Positions 8,705 to 17,627 of a DNA stretch of 64,000 bases are shown here, piece after piece. Location of the stretch: the NCBI RefSeq assembly GCF_000320505.1, contig NZ_BAGX02000023.1:1-64000 (forward strand), read 5' to 3'. The DNA is from Methanobrevibacter boviskoreani JH1. Its GTDB lineage: Archaea > Methanobacteriota > Methanobacteria > Methanobacteriales > Methanobacteriaceae. Each line of letters begins with the position of its first letter. Positions within the stretch are counted from its first letter, which is position 1. The notes beneath the pieces were generated by a model. That model saw only the letters and a list, made by a program, of their open reading frames with translations, was not told the DNA's origin and made no database searches. Made by a program: the position numbers and the translations under genes.

Positions 8705-10399
8705 TTAAAATCTATCCATTTCATTAAGGGGCATTGATGTTTCCATTGCTTTTATATCGATATCTATGCCTTTTTCTCTAATGGCCGCTATAGTATTTAA
8801 TCCACTACCTGCAACAACACCAAATTTGTAGTTGTTTACCTGTGCATTATAGACCATTTCTCTAGGTTTGCCTATTTTTAAAACTGATAAGTCTTTTTTA
8901 GATAGTTCCTTTAATATCTCATTACTTTGGTATTGTGCAATGTTTGGAATTTCTTTAATTGATGCAAGAAGTCTTCTAGCACCTGTTTCATCTTTATTGA
9001 TAGCAGTTAAATCTTTAAGTATGAATATCTTATGGGGATCTATTGAAGAACCATTATATGATATTAGTTCAATAAATGATGATTTATCGTTAACCTCCAG
9101 TAATCCACCATATTTAGGCTTACACATAATGCCGTTTTTAATTAATATCCCATCGATAGATAAACTGCATACGGTTGCAATTCCTACTCTATCATGGTTT
9201 TTGTTATCTTCAACAATTTTATAATATGGTGTAATATATTCCGGACAATCTTTGTAAGTATTTTTAATGACCTTTAGAGAATCATCTAGATCTTCTTTAT
9301 TTACATAGGATATGTCTGCAATGATATTTCCCTCGCCGGTTTCCATATCATAATCCACTTCCTCAATAAGATTCCATGATTTTGATAGGAAGAACGGTAT
9401 TTTGTTATATTGTTTATGGGGGTTTACACTTCTTAATATTGAATTGGCTTTTTTAGTAACAGGTTTCAAATTAGTATAATCCTCTAATTCCTCACCTAAC
9501 TTGATGTTTACATCGTAATCCAATTCCTTCGCAACACAGAATGGCGTTATTCCTCCCGCTATGACTATTCCTATAAAGTCCTCAGGAACTGGTACACCAA
9601 GAATATTTTCTCCTTTCTTACCTATTGCAATAATTCCATTAATATTTGCCTGATTAAGTTTTTCAATAAGTTTTTTTGCTCTATTTCCTACTTTACCTGG
9701 AATTATTCTAAAGTTTGCAGGTATTGTTCCATTACCATTATCGATAACATTTAATACAGATGTCATGTTCTTTGCTATAAACGCATCAAGGGGGGTAATG
9801 GATGTTTTTTTATAGGAAATTAATTCCTTAAATCTTCGAGGTTCGTAATTTTTAACCTCAATGATTCCACCATATTGTGGCTGTGTAGCTATTCCATTTT
9901 TAAGAAATACTCCATCTATTGTTGTTCCACAAATACTCTCAACGGTATATCCTTCCACACCGCCGATCTTTTCTTTGTTAATCTGGATTCTAGGACTGAC
10001 TGCAATTCCAGTTTCAAATGCTTTTTTAATAATATCAAGTGCTTCCTTATCTAGAACATTTGATTTATTAACAATAACATTTCCAGTTTTTGTATATGGA
10101 TTAAAAGTAGTTTGATAAATATAATTCTCGAATTTTGAATAGGTAAAATCTATTTCATCATAGACGAGTCCTTTTTCAATACGTGACCTGCCTAGGTCTG
10201 TAATTTCTCTACCAGAATAACCAATTTTCTTCGTATAACCCTTTTCATCAAGAATTTTCATGTGGTAACGTACGGCACGTTCACCTAAATTAAATCCTCT
10301 GTTATTCAATTCATTAGCGATGACTTTTGAACCTGTTGGTTTTTCTTGTTGGTCTAGGATTCTTAGGATTTCTATCATCCTATTTTCTGATTCAGACAT
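8705..10399 (-). CDS. nrpR: Global nitrogen regulator NrpR
   Basis: Euryarchaeal transcription repressor of nitrogen assimilation; in Methanococcus and Methanosarcina it binds operators and is released by 2-oxoglutarate. The 564-residue protein has an N-terminal winged helix (about 5-70, RILDQQEKPTGSKVIANELN then RAVRYHMKILDEKGY) and two successive NrpR (DUF128) domains (about 85-315 and 320-560) with matching motifs: GTTIDGVFLKNGIATQPQYGG in the first and SIDGILIKNGIMCKPKYGG in the second. It lies just downstream of glnA on the same strand, but a T-run and a separate TATA-like sequence in the 148-bp gap suggest its own promoter. A degenerate operator-like sequence (GGAA-N6-TTGA, 10437-10450) lies in that promoter. 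Confidence 0.93.
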   Translation of the reverse strand: MSESENRMIEILRILDQQEKPTGSKVIANELNNRGFNLGERAVRYHMKILDEKGYTKKIGYSGREITDLGRSRIEKGLVYDEIDFTYSKFENYIYQTTFNPYTKTGNVIVNKSNVLDKEALDIIKKAFETGIAVSPRIQINKEKIGGVEGYTVESICGTTIDGVFLKNGIATQPQYGGIIEVKNYEPRRFKELISYKKTSITPLDAFIAKNMTSVLNVIDNGNGTIPANFRIIPGKVGNRAKKLIEKLNQANINGIIAIGKKGENILGVPVPEDFIGIVIAGGITPFCVAKELDYDVNIKLGEELEDYTNLKPVTKKANSILRSVNPHKQYNKIPFFLSKSWNLIEEVDYDMETGEGNIIADISYVNKEDLDDSLKVIKNTYKDCPEYITPYYKIVEDNKNHDRVGIATVCSLSIDGILIKNGIMCKPKYGGLLEVNDKSSFIELISYNGSSIDPHKIFILKDLTAINKDETGARRLLASIKEIPNIAQYQSNEILKELSKKDLSVLKIGKPREMVYNAQVNNYKFGVVAGSGLNTIAAIREKGIDIDIKAMETSMPLNEMDRF

Positions 10400-10515
10400 A
10401 TGACTCCCTTATCTAAAATGTTATTTTATATTCTCATCAAGTTTACTTCCTTATAATTAGAAATTAGATTAAAAAAAGCCCAAAAATAAAATAAAAAAAT
10501 TATAGGTACTGGTTT

Positions 10516-10522
10516 AAAAAAA
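10516..10522 (-). terminator. Oligo-T terminator after glnA
   Basis: A7 on the plus strand, T7 in the glnA sense, about 25 bases after the glnA stop, with more A-runs beyond it. It may separate glnA from nrpR transcription. Confidence 0.35.
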
Positions 10523-10547
10523 TTAAAAAATATGAATTTTAAGAAAC

Positions 10548-11888
10548 TTATACGTCTAAGTATCTGTTATGTTCATATCCAAAGACTTGTACTCTGTAAT
10601 CATCCCATTCAGAGTATTTGCTTTCAAGGAATTTTTGGGATATGTGATCACCTAAGGAATTCATAATAATAGGGTCTTCTTCAAGTGAATGGTAAGCTTC
10701 CCATAAACTTGCAGGTAATACTTTAATACCACTTTCTTCACGTTCCTCTGGAGTTAGTTTGTAGATATTAACTTCAGTAGGGTCACCTGGGTCAATCTTA
10801 TTGTTAATACCGTCCATACCTGCTGCTAACATTGCAGAGAATGCTAAGTATGGGTTACATGCTGGATCAGGTGCTCTGTATTCAATACGTGTAGCTTTTC
10901 CACGTGCTGCAGGAACTCTAACAAGTGCGGACCTGTTTTTAAGACCATATGCTCTGTATACAGGTGCTTCATAACCTGGTACTAAACGTTTGTAAGAGTT
11001 TACAATTGGGTTGGTTACAGCGGTAAGTGCTGGTGCGTGTTCTAATAAACCACCAATGAAGTAAAGTGCTTCTTGTGATAAACCTGTTTCAGTGTTATCA
11101 TCGGAGAATAAGTTTTCGCCGTCTTTGAATAAACTTTGGTGACAGTGCATTCCACTACCGTTTTCACCGAAGAATGGTTTAGGCATAAATGTTACTCTGT
11201 AATCCATTTCATCAAATGCTGCCATATTAGCGACAATAGCTTTAATTGCGGTTTTGAAAGTGACTACTGCATCTGCAGTTTTAAGTGCATCATCAAATTT
11301 AAATGCAATTTCGTTTTGACCTGGACCTACTTCGTGGTGACTTGCTTCTACTTCAAATCCTAATTTTTGTAAGTTAAAGGTAATTTCTCTTCTGAAATCA
11401 GGACCTTTGTCTGTAGGTTCCATATCGAAGTAAGTTGCATTATCATAAGGTAATGGATTACCGTTTTCGTTCATATTAACAATAAAGAATTCTGGTTCTG
11501 GTCCAATATTATATTTTAATCCTTTTTTACCAATTTCTCCTAATTGTTTTTTAAGTTGGCTTCTTGGATCTCCAGCAAATGGTTTTCCATCGGTGTTGTA
11601 AATATCACAAATAAATCTGCATACTGCTGAATCATCTGGTCTCCATGGTAATCTGGAATAGGTACTTATATCTGGTTTTAAGATAAGATCACTTTCATTG
11701 ATTTCAACGAATCCGTCAATAGATGATCCATCAAATAATGTACCGTTTGTAAATAAGTCTTCCATATCTGTACTTGGAGGTAATGAAACGTTTTGTGGTT
11801 TACCATTGATATCTACAAATTGTAATCTAACGAAAACAATTTCATCTTTCTCCATTTGTTCCATTATTGTGTCTACTTCTTTTGTCAT
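10548..11888 (-). CDS. glnA: Glutamine synthetase type I
   Basis: Makes glutamine from glutamate, ammonia and ATP; the main ammonia-assimilating enzyme. The 446-residue length and layout fit the GSI-alpha type. Visible motifs are DGSSIDGF (53-60), GPEPEFF (129-135), EVGPGQNE (186-193), the ATP-site [10 protein letters not shown] (243-252) and [10 protein letters not shown] with RIEYRAPD further on. I see no adenylylation-type insertion, so control is probably by P-II/effectors and at transcription. An NrpR operator lies at the promoter (12033-12046), and nrpR follows downstream. The distance from operator to ATG implies a leader of about 160 nt. Confidence 0.97.
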   Translation of the reverse strand: MTKEVDTIMEQMEKDEIVFVRLQFVDINGKPQNVSLPPSTDMEDLFTNGTLFDGSSIDGFVEINESDLILKPDISTYSRLPWRPDDSAVCRFICDIYNTDGKPFAGDPRSQLKKQLGEIGKKGLKYNIGPEPEFFIVNMNENGNPLPYDNATYFDMEPTDKGPDFRREITFNLQKLGFEVEASHHEVGPGQNEIAFKFDDALKTADAVVTFKTAIKAIVANMAAFDEMDYRVTFMPKPFFGENGSGMHCHQSLFKDGENLFSDDNTETGLSQEALYFIGGLLEHAPALTAVTNPIVNSYKRLVPGYEAPVYRAYGLKNRSALVRVPAARGKATRIEYRAPDPACNPYLAFSAMLAAGMDGINNKIDPGDPTEVNIYKLTPEEREESGIKVLPASLWEAYHSLEEDPIIMNSLGDHISQKFLESKYSEWDDYRVQVFGYEHNRYLDV

Positions 11889-12032
11889 TTTTATTCATCC
11901 TTTTAATGATAAAATAATAAAAATAAACTGTATTCATTAAAAATTTTAAAATAAATCATACTCAATTTATATGAAATATTGGTGGTTTATTTTTAAAATT
12001 TTATAAACATTTTTTGATTATTATTATTCGCC

Positions 12033-12046
12033 GGAAAGTAACTTCC
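12033..12046. promoter_or_regulatory. NrpR operator (GGAA-N6-TTCC) of glnA
   Basis: The sequence GGAAAGTAACTTCC is an exact match to the operator GGAA-N6-TTCC established for NrpR in Methanococcus maripaludis. It lies about 25-40 bases downstream of the glnA TATA box (12071-12080, minus strand), so it overlaps or just follows the predicted transcription start, where a bound repressor would block polymerase. The nrpR gene is adjacent. The match is seen directly; the function follows from the known system. Confidence 0.85.
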
Positions 12047-12070
12047 TACTTAGATAAGTTTAAATTTTTT

Positions 12071-12080
12071 AATATATAAA
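12071..12080 (-). promoter_or_regulatory. TATA box of glnA
   Basis: On the minus strand this reads TTTATATATT preceded by the purine-rich AAGAAAG (BRE-like). Start of transcription is expected near 12050, directly before the NrpR operator. Chosen because of its position relative to the operator. Confidence 0.6.
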
Positions 12081-12427
12081 CTTTCTTATTTTTCCAAAAA
12101 TGAGTATGTTTATTTTTTTTAAAATATTTTCGGTGTTTGTCTTATTTTTTAAATATTATTTTAAATATTTTTACTTTATTTTTGATTTTTACTTATTTTT
12201 TGAATTTTTTTTATTTTTCTATAAATTTTCCGGAACATCCTTTTCCATAATAGGCCGGTTATTTTGGAAATGATTTATGGATTGTTGACTGGTATAATAA
12301 TTTAATTGAATTTAAAAAAATGAGTCATTGTCGTAAAAAAAATAAATTTTAAAAAAAATAGGGATTAAATAATTTGATTTAATGTTAATGTTGATTTTAT
12401 GTGTTTAATCTATTGATTTGTGATTAT

Positions 12428-13183
12428 CTAAAGCTCTATTAATTCAAAAGAGCTTAAATCTAATAGATCAAAGGTTAATATTTCCGGAGCATATGTCACC
12501 TTTCCAATGCCTGCAATTATTTTAAATGCCTCAAATGCTTCTAAACTTCCTACTATATTTGGTGTAGGTCCAATTACTGGTGGAACGCCATGTGTCAGTT
12601 TATCCAATTCTTTAAGTACATCATCATCCAATTCTTTTCCTTCGGAAGGTAAGTTAAATAGCTCCTCATATGTTTTTGGACTATCTGGTTTAAATACACT
12701 TACCTGACCTAATGTTCCATGGATTGCACCATGTATAAATGTCTTACCACTTTTTTTAGCATATCTGCTAATGATTATCCGTGTTTTAAGATTGTCCAGT
12801 GCATCTATGATAATGTCAGCATCTTCCAATATGCCTTCCACGTTGTCTTCATTAATCTCACAAACAACTGGCTCTACCTCAATATATGGGTTGATCAACC
12901 TTATCTTTTCTTCTGCAACCTTTGCCTTATCCTGTCTTAGAACATCAAGGCTACTTAATAGTTGTCTGTTTAGATTGGACATGTCGAAATAATCCTTATC
13001 TATGGCAAGGATTTTTCCAACACCCATTCTAGCAAGCATCTGGATAACAGATCCCCCGATTCCACCACATCCAATTACTCCTATTGTCGCTTCTTTAAAT
13101 CTTGTTTGTTGACTTCTTGATACAATGCTCATCTGTCTTGTAACAATGTCCCAGTATCCCATTCCTTTGTATCTTGTTGGCAT
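12428..13183 (-). CDS. ThiF/MoeB/HesA-family E1-like adenylyltransferase
   Basis: An E1-like enzyme that would adenylate the C-terminal Gly of a ubiquitin-like sulfur carrier (ThiS/MoaD/SAMP type). The 251-residue protein has the ATP-binding GCGGIGG (38-44), the IDKDYFDMSNLNRQ segment (61-74) with the Asp and Arg of the nucleotide site, and ADIIIDALDN (about 112-121). The CXXC zinc pairs usual in MoeB are not present, and no rhodanese domain is attached, so it is the short form. No carrier gene is adjacent. Could act in thiolation of tRNA, molybdopterin synthesis or protein modification; the sequence does not decide. Confidence 0.87.
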   Translation of the reverse strand: MPTRYKGMGYWDIVTRQMSIVSRSQQTRFKEATIGVIGCGGIGGSVIQMLARMGVGKILAIDKDYFDMSNLNRQLLSSLDVLRQDKAKVAEEKIRLINPYIEVEPVVCEINEDNVEGILEDADIIIDALDNLKTRIIISRYAKKSGKTFIHGAIHGTLGQVSVFKPDSPKTYEELFNLPSEGKELDDDVLKELDKLTHGVPPVIGPTPNIVGSLEAFEAFKIIAGIGKVTYAPEILTFDLLDLSSFELIEL

Positions 13184-13357
13184 CTTCTATCACATTTTCC
13201 ATTATCTTTTATTGCTTTATAAATTTTATAATATTACAATTGTTATATTCTATCTATATTTATTTATATATTTAATATTTATATAATTTTACAAATCCTT
13301 TTTTAATTTTAGAAATATTCTAGGATATCTTTTTTTGATGCCTTCATGAAATATTAT

Positions 13358-14533
13358 CTAGAAGTGATGGAATGAATCTCCAAAGAATCTTTCAACATTC
13401 TTCATTTCTTTTGCAATATTTATTCCCTGAGGGCATAGTGTATTGCAATCTCCACAATGGGTACAGTTATGTGCAAGAGCGCTATCCTCAAAATATGTGA
13501 AATACTGCATGGCGGATGCTTTAGGGTTGTTTAGGATTTTTCCAATATTGTATTCCCTAAAGCAATGGGGAATATTCACACCATTTGGACAGGGTAGGCA
13601 GTATCCACAGGAATTACAGTCATTACCTTTTTGGGTTTTATATAGGCTTGCAACATCCTTAATTAATTTTTTATCATTTTCAGAAATCATGTTGGGCTTA
13701 GAACGTGATGCGATTTCAATATTTGTTTTAAGATGTTCTAATGAGTTCATACCACTCAATACACAATTAACATTTTCCATATCCCAAAGATATTGGAATG
13801 CCCATTCAACAGGTGTTCTCTTCTCCTCGGCACTGTCCCATAATTTCATGATGTTTTCCGGAATGTTTTCAACTAGACGTCCTCCACGTAATGGCTCCAT
13901 GATTTCGGTTCCAATATCCATCATTGATAAAAAGTCAAGTCCTTCAATACCTGTCTGATATGTTTCATCGAGATAATTCATTTGGGTTAAGCCTATTTCC
14001 CACTTGTCATAGTCGGTAGTTAAGATAAGTAGTGTTTCAAAGGTTCCATGTGTTGAAAAACCAACATGCTTTACTCTTCCGTCATTTAATGCATCATCTA
14101 AAAACTCGGTGACATTTGCATTCTTGTAGTTTTCCCAGTTTTCATTGTTTACAGAATGTAATAGGTAATTGTCAATATGATCCGTTTTCAATCTTTTAAG
14201 TTGTTCATCTAAAATATTATCCAAGTCCTCTCTAGAATGGATAAGCCATGATGGACATTTGGTTTGAAGATAAACCTTGTCCCTGTAACCGTTTTCAAGG
14301 AACTCTCCAACAAATGGTTCACTTGTACCTGGACCGCCATGAACCTCTTTTGAGTGAAAAGAGTATCCGGTATCAATAAGGTTTATTCCCTTATCTATAC
14401 CATAACTTAAAAGTTCACTTGCTTTTTCCTTATCTATTTTACTATTGGAGTTATCTAAGGTTGGAAGTCTCATAGTTCCTAACCCTAAAATTGATACTTT
14501 TTCATTAGTTTTTCCCAATTTCCTATATTCCAT
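13358..14533 (-). CDS. Aldo/keto reductase with C-terminal [4Fe-4S] domain
   Basis: A 391-residue fusion of an aldo/keto reductase barrel with a ferredoxin-like tail. The barrel has GLGTMRLP (17-24), DTGYSFHSKE (54-63, with the Asp-Tyr pair), Lys92 after strand 3 (QTK) and a DHIDNYLLHSV strand. The tail holds two cluster motifs: C306-x2-C309-x2-C312-x2-C315 followed by PNGV, and C357-x2-C360-x2-C363-x3-C367 followed by PQGI. This architecture is widespread in anaerobes and is thought to pass electrons between ferredoxin and a carbonyl substrate, but the substrate is not known. It stands alone between the ThiF-like gene and tRNA-Met. Confidence 0.9.
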   Translation of the reverse strand: MEYRKLGKTNEKVSILGLGTMRLPTLDNSNSKIDKEKASELLSYGIDKGINLIDTGYSFHSKEVHGGPGTSEPFVGEFLENGYRDKVYLQTKCPSWLIHSREDLDNILDEQLKRLKTDHIDNYLLHSVNNENWENYKNANVTEFLDDALNDGRVKHVGFSTHGTFETLLILTTDYDKWEIGLTQMNYLDETYQTGIEGLDFLSMMDIGTEIMEPLRGGRLVENIPENIMKLWDSAEEKRTPVEWAFQYLWDMENVNCVLSGMNSLEHLKTNIEIASRSKPNMISENDKKLIKDVASLYKTQKGNDCNSCGYCLPCPNGVNIPHCFREYNIGKILNNPKASAMQYFTYFEDSALAHNCTHCGDCNTLCPQGINIAKEMKNVERFFGDSFHHF

Positions 14534-14735
14534 TGAAGCACCTGAAACTTAAAAAATTCTTTTAAAAATAATATATATTAATTATTATTACTTTTCTTTA
14601 AAAAAATCTTTCTAAATTATCATTAGTCTAATGAAATTTTTAGATTAAAATAGATATTCAAGTAAAATATGTAATTTATAAAATCAATAAAAATCTGTAA
14701 AAATAGTTTAATGGTTTTTCCTGGGATAATTTATA

Positions 14736-14846
14736 TGCCGGGGGCGGGATTCGAACCCGCGGCCTCACGGTATCCCAGGAATTCAGTCAGAGCATAGCTA
14801 AAAAACCCTATGAGCCGTGCGCTCTAACCAGCTGAGCCACCCCGGC
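14736..14846 (-). tRNA. Elongator-type tRNA-Met (CAU) with a 37-nt intron
   Basis: Read on the minus strand: acceptor GCCGGGG paired with CCCCGGC, discriminator A, D-stem GCTC/GAGC, anticodon stem CACGG/CCGTG, T-stem GCGGG/CCCGC with TTCGAAT. The anticodon loop becomes CTCATAA (anticodon CAU) after removal of an intron at the canonical 37/38 site: exon 1 is 14846-14809, intron 14808-14772, exon 2 14771-14736, leaving 74 nt. A bulge-helix-bulge can be drawn: loop CTCA pairs with TGGG near the intron end, with 3-nt bulges at both splice sites. CCA is not encoded. The G1-C72 pair fits an elongator rather than the initiator. Confidence 0.93.
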
Positions 14847-15296
14847 ATTATACTATGTATAATACTATTTAATTTAAGTTTTTAATAATATATATACTTT
14901 GTGGTATATGGTATATTTTTTTATAAAATTTTTCAGTTTATTAATTTTTAAATTCATTTAATCATGTAATTCCAACATGTTTCTATTTGGGCAAACATTT
15001 TTTAAAACATTTTGTTTTTTTATCTAGGATTATTTAAATCTAAAACTTTTGGTTTTAATTGGAATCTAACAGTTGTTTATGGTTTATATGATAATCATTA
15101 TTTATTCGGTTAATATGATTGTTGTCTTTATATTGTTTTTATACAATAATATTTAATATTATTAAAAGTTAAAAATAATATTGTATAGATTTTCATTTGA
15201 AAATTATTTTTTTATTAGTTATATTGAAATGGAATACTTTAATATAATCTGATCTTTAAATGATTTCTTTTTTAAAAACGATTATTTGTGATATAT
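14847..15296. other. Intergenic region, 450 bp
   Basis: Spacer between the divergent tRNA-Met and the AdoHcy-hydrolase-like gene. It contains an AT-only inverted repeat AATAATATT-T-AATATTATT at 15145-15163 and a wider pair ATACAATA/TATTGTAT (15141-15148 and 15179-15186). Both may be chance at this base composition. A GTGAT ribosome site is at 15288-15292. No gene. Confidence 0.45.
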
Positions 15297-16553
15297 ATGA
15301 GTAATGTAAAGGATATGTCTCTTGCAGATGATGGAATAATGAAAATTGAATGGGTTCAAAAACATATGCCTGTTCTTGAACATATTAAAAAGGTATTTGA
15401 AGAAGAAAAACCTTTTGAGGGAATTACTATAGGTTCATGTTTACATTTGGAACCTAAAACAGTTAATTTAGGTTTAACATTACAAGCAGGTGGAGCTGAA
15501 GTAGCTATGACTGGTTGTAATCCTCTATCTACTCATGATGATGCTGCAGCTGGTGCAGCGGCATTAGGTTTAAACATCTATGGTTGGAGAGGTCAAAGTG
15601 ATGAGGAATATTATGAAGCTATTAATAATGTTCTAGATCATAAACCTGATATTATAATTGATGATGGTGCGGATATGATTATGTACCTACATAGTAATAG
15701 ACAGGAACTTTTATCCCATATTAAAGGTGCTTGTGAAGAAACCACTACTGGTGTACATAGATTAAAAGCAATGGCTGATGATAATGCATTAAAGTTCCCT
15801 GTTGTAGCGGTAAATGATGCTTATACCAAATATCTATTTGACAATAGATATGGTACAGGACAATCCTCATTGGATGCTATTATGGGTACAACCAACATGT
15901 TAATTGCAGGTAAGAACTTCACCGTCTGTGGATATGGATGGTGTGGCCGTGGTGTTGCAAGTAGGGCAAGAGGTTTAGGTGCAAATGTTATTGTAACTGA
16001 AGTAGATCCAATTAGAGCTTTAGAGGCTAGAATGGATGGTTACAGGGTAATGCCTATTAGGGAAGCTGTTAAAATCTCCGATATTATCATTACTGTCACC
16101 GGTAATATTAACATCATATCCGGTGATGATTTTAAATATATGAAGGACGGATGTATGCTTTGTAATTCCGGTCACTTTAATGTTGAAATTAATAGGGATG
16201 ATTTGGAAGCTCAAGCAGAATCTGTAAAGACTGTAAGGGAAAGTATTGAAATGTTTACAATGAAGGATGGAAGAAAAATCTATCTTTTAGCTGATGGAAG
16301 ACTTGTAAATCTTGCAGCTGCAAGAGGCCAAGGACACCCTGCAGAGATTATGGATATGAGCTTTGCAGTTCAGGCTTTATCTGCCAAATATATTTTAGAT
16401 CATGACGGTAAGATGGATATTGGTGTTATGAAAGCACCGGATTCAATTGATGAGACTGTCGCAAGATTAAAACTAAAAGCTATGGGAATTGAAATAGATT
16501 CTTTCACAGACCGTCAAATCGAATATTTATCTGACTGGCATGAAGGAACATAA
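15297..16553 (+). CDS. ahcY: S-adenosylhomocysteine (or S-inosylhomocysteine) hydrolase
   Basis: Removes the by-product of SAM-dependent methylation with an NAD-dependent redox mechanism. The 418-residue protein has the AdoHcyase layout: substrate domain (GSCLHLEPKTVNLGLTL, NPLSTHDDAAA, IDDGADM) and a Rossmann NAD domain with CGYGWCGRGVASRARG. In Methanocaldococcus jannaschii the homologue acts on S-inosylhomocysteine after deamination, so that activity is a real alternative here. I chose ATG 15297 because GTGAT (15288-15292) is a ribosome site; the longer frame would start on the GTG of that site. A T-run follows the stop. It is monocistronic. Confidence 0.92.
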   Translation: MSNVKDMSLADDGIMKIEWVQKHMPVLEHIKKVFEEEKPFEGITIGSCLHLEPKTVNLGLTLQAGGAEVAMTGCNPLSTHDDAAAGAAALGLNIYGWRGQSDEEYYEAINNVLDHKPDIIIDDGADMIMYLHSNRQELLSHIKGACEETTTGVHRLKAMADDNALKFPVVAVNDAYTKYLFDNRYGTGQSSLDAIMGTTNMLIAGKNFTVCGYGWCGRGVASRARGLGANVIVTEVDPIRALEARMDGYRVMPIREAVKISDIIITVTGNINIISGDDFKYMKDGCMLCNSGHFNVEINRDDLEAQAESVKTVRESIEMFTMKDGRKIYLLADGRLVNLAAARGQGHPAEIMDMSFAVQALSAKYILDHDGKMDIGVMKAPDSIDETVARLKLKAMGIEIDSFTDRQIEYLSDWHEGT

Positions 16554-16576
16554 TCCTGTTTTTTAATCTTTTATTA

Positions 16577-16592
16577 TTTTTTTTATTTTTTC
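16577..16592 (+). terminator. Oligo-T terminator after ahcY
   Basis: T8, A, T6 within 40 bases of the ahcY stop, with a T6 run before it. Position and composition fit archaeal intrinsic termination. Confidence 0.45.
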
Positions 16593-16712
16593 TTTATTCT
16601 ATTGAATTTAATCTCTCTAGAATTAGTATCTTAATTTGAAAAGGTATTAAAGTTAGAGTGATATTATAGAAAGTTCTGCTATTTTATTTTAACAATTATT
16701 TCTTTGATTATT

Positions 16713-17369
16713 ATGGGATATTTTAAACATATTGATAATGGTGATGGACCTACTAAGCTATTTCTTGGAGGAGTTCATGGTAATGAAGGTAAAACTGCTA
16801 TTAAGATGATTAACCGTCTTAAACGTGAAGATTTTGCCAGTGGTCAGATTTATATCTATAACTTTGATTCCTCACCCTATATTTCAACAGTAGATAAAAG
16901 ATACTATGAATCTGAAATGGGTCAAAAGGTTATAAGCTTGATTAACAAGTATAAACCGGACTTTTATACGGAGCTTCACTGTTATAATATAGAGCATTTT
17001 AAAAATCTTACAAGTATGTCCAGATTTGAATCTCAAGGTGTTCCTCCCTTAATTGATTGTGGGGAATATGTTTTAGTTAGTTCTGTTTCCCCATTAATTA
17101 GAATTAAGTATTTCACTAAAGAAACCATATGCAAAACATTGGAGATTCCTTGCCTACATGATGAGAAAAAATTGGACAATGCGATTGAAAATTATGGATT
17201 CAATCCAGATAAAGCTGTTGACAGATATATGGATCTATTGTATCTTATTACACAGTCTGTATCCCGTAAGGATTTTACGGAAAGAATATCAAAATATTAT
17301 CCCACCCAGGTTGATCTTGCAAGGGAATATGTTAAAAAGATTTTTGGAGAATTCTTCCCTCCATTTTAG
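16713..17369 (+). CDS. DUF2119-like, putative zinc-peptidase-fold protein
   Basis: A 218-residue protein that I relate to DUF2119, found mainly in methanogens. The N-terminal LFLGGVHGNEGKTA and the later YTELHCYN recall the His-x-x-Glu and His zinc ligands of the succinylglutamate desuccinylase/carboxypeptidase (M14) fold, so a metal-dependent hydrolase is possible but unproven. Start taken at ATG 16713; an in-frame TTG lies 9 bases upstream. No strong ribosome site is seen, and the gene may be leaderless or weakly translated. It follows ahcY by 159 bp on the same strand. Confidence 0.65.
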   Translation: MGYFKHIDNGDGPTKLFLGGVHGNEGKTAIKMINRLKREDFASGQIYIYNFDSSPYISTVDKRYYESEMGQKVISLINKYKPDFYTELHCYNIEHFKNLTSMSRFESQGVPPLIDCGEYVLVSSVSPLIRIKYFTKETICKTLEIPCLHDEKKLDNAIENYGFNPDKAVDRYMDLLYLITQSVSRKDFTERISKYYPTQVDLAREYVKKIFGEFFPPF

Positions 17370-17597
17370 ATATCTAATAAACTTTTTTTTATTTCATAAT
17401 TGCTTAAAATTTTTAAAAAATTCTAAAAAAAGATATCTGGTTCTGATTTCATATCTTAAGTGTTTTCAATTTTAAAAGCTCATTTTTGATTAAATAAAAC
17501 ATTTTAATGGATTTTTTAAAGATTCCGGTATCTGTTTCTTTTATGGATTTAAAAGTTTATCGTGTTTAAATCAATACTATTTTAATAAACTGTAATC

Positions 17598-17614
17598 TAT
17601 ATATATTATAAATA
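17598..17614 (+). promoter_or_regulatory. TATA box of nifI1-nifI2
   Basis: TATATATATTATAAATA lies about 14-30 bases upstream of the NrpR operator. The start of transcription would fall at or near the operator, the same arrangement as at glnA. Confidence 0.5.
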
Positions 17615-17627
17615 CAAAAATTATACC

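Larger units (their letters stand above)
11889..12427. other. glnA leader and promoter region, 539 bp
   Basis: Contains, on the minus strand, a TATA box (12071-12080) and NrpR operator (12033-12046), then a leader of about 160 nt to the glnA ATG. Upstream of that is AT-rich DNA up to the ThiF-like gene stop. An imperfect GGAA-N7-TTCC occurs at 12232-12246. No gene is seen. Confidence 0.6.

Noticed and set aside
12232-12246. A second GGAA...TTCC upstream of glnA
   Set aside because: The spacer is 7, not 6, and it lies about 150 bp upstream of the TATA box, so I do not count it as an NrpR operator.
13443-13958. 171-residue plus-strand frame opposite the aldo/keto reductase
   Set aside because: Antisense shadow of a clearly recognised enzyme with cluster motifs.
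15141-15186. Inverted repeats upstream of ahcY as a riboswitch-like structure
   Set aside because: They contain almost only A and T, and no SAH or SAM riboswitch motif is seen; such symmetry is expected by chance here.
17158-17475. 105-residue frame overlapping the end of the DUF2119-like gene
   Set aside because: Different frame of a real gene followed by AT-rich noncoding DNA; no family pattern and no ribosome site.
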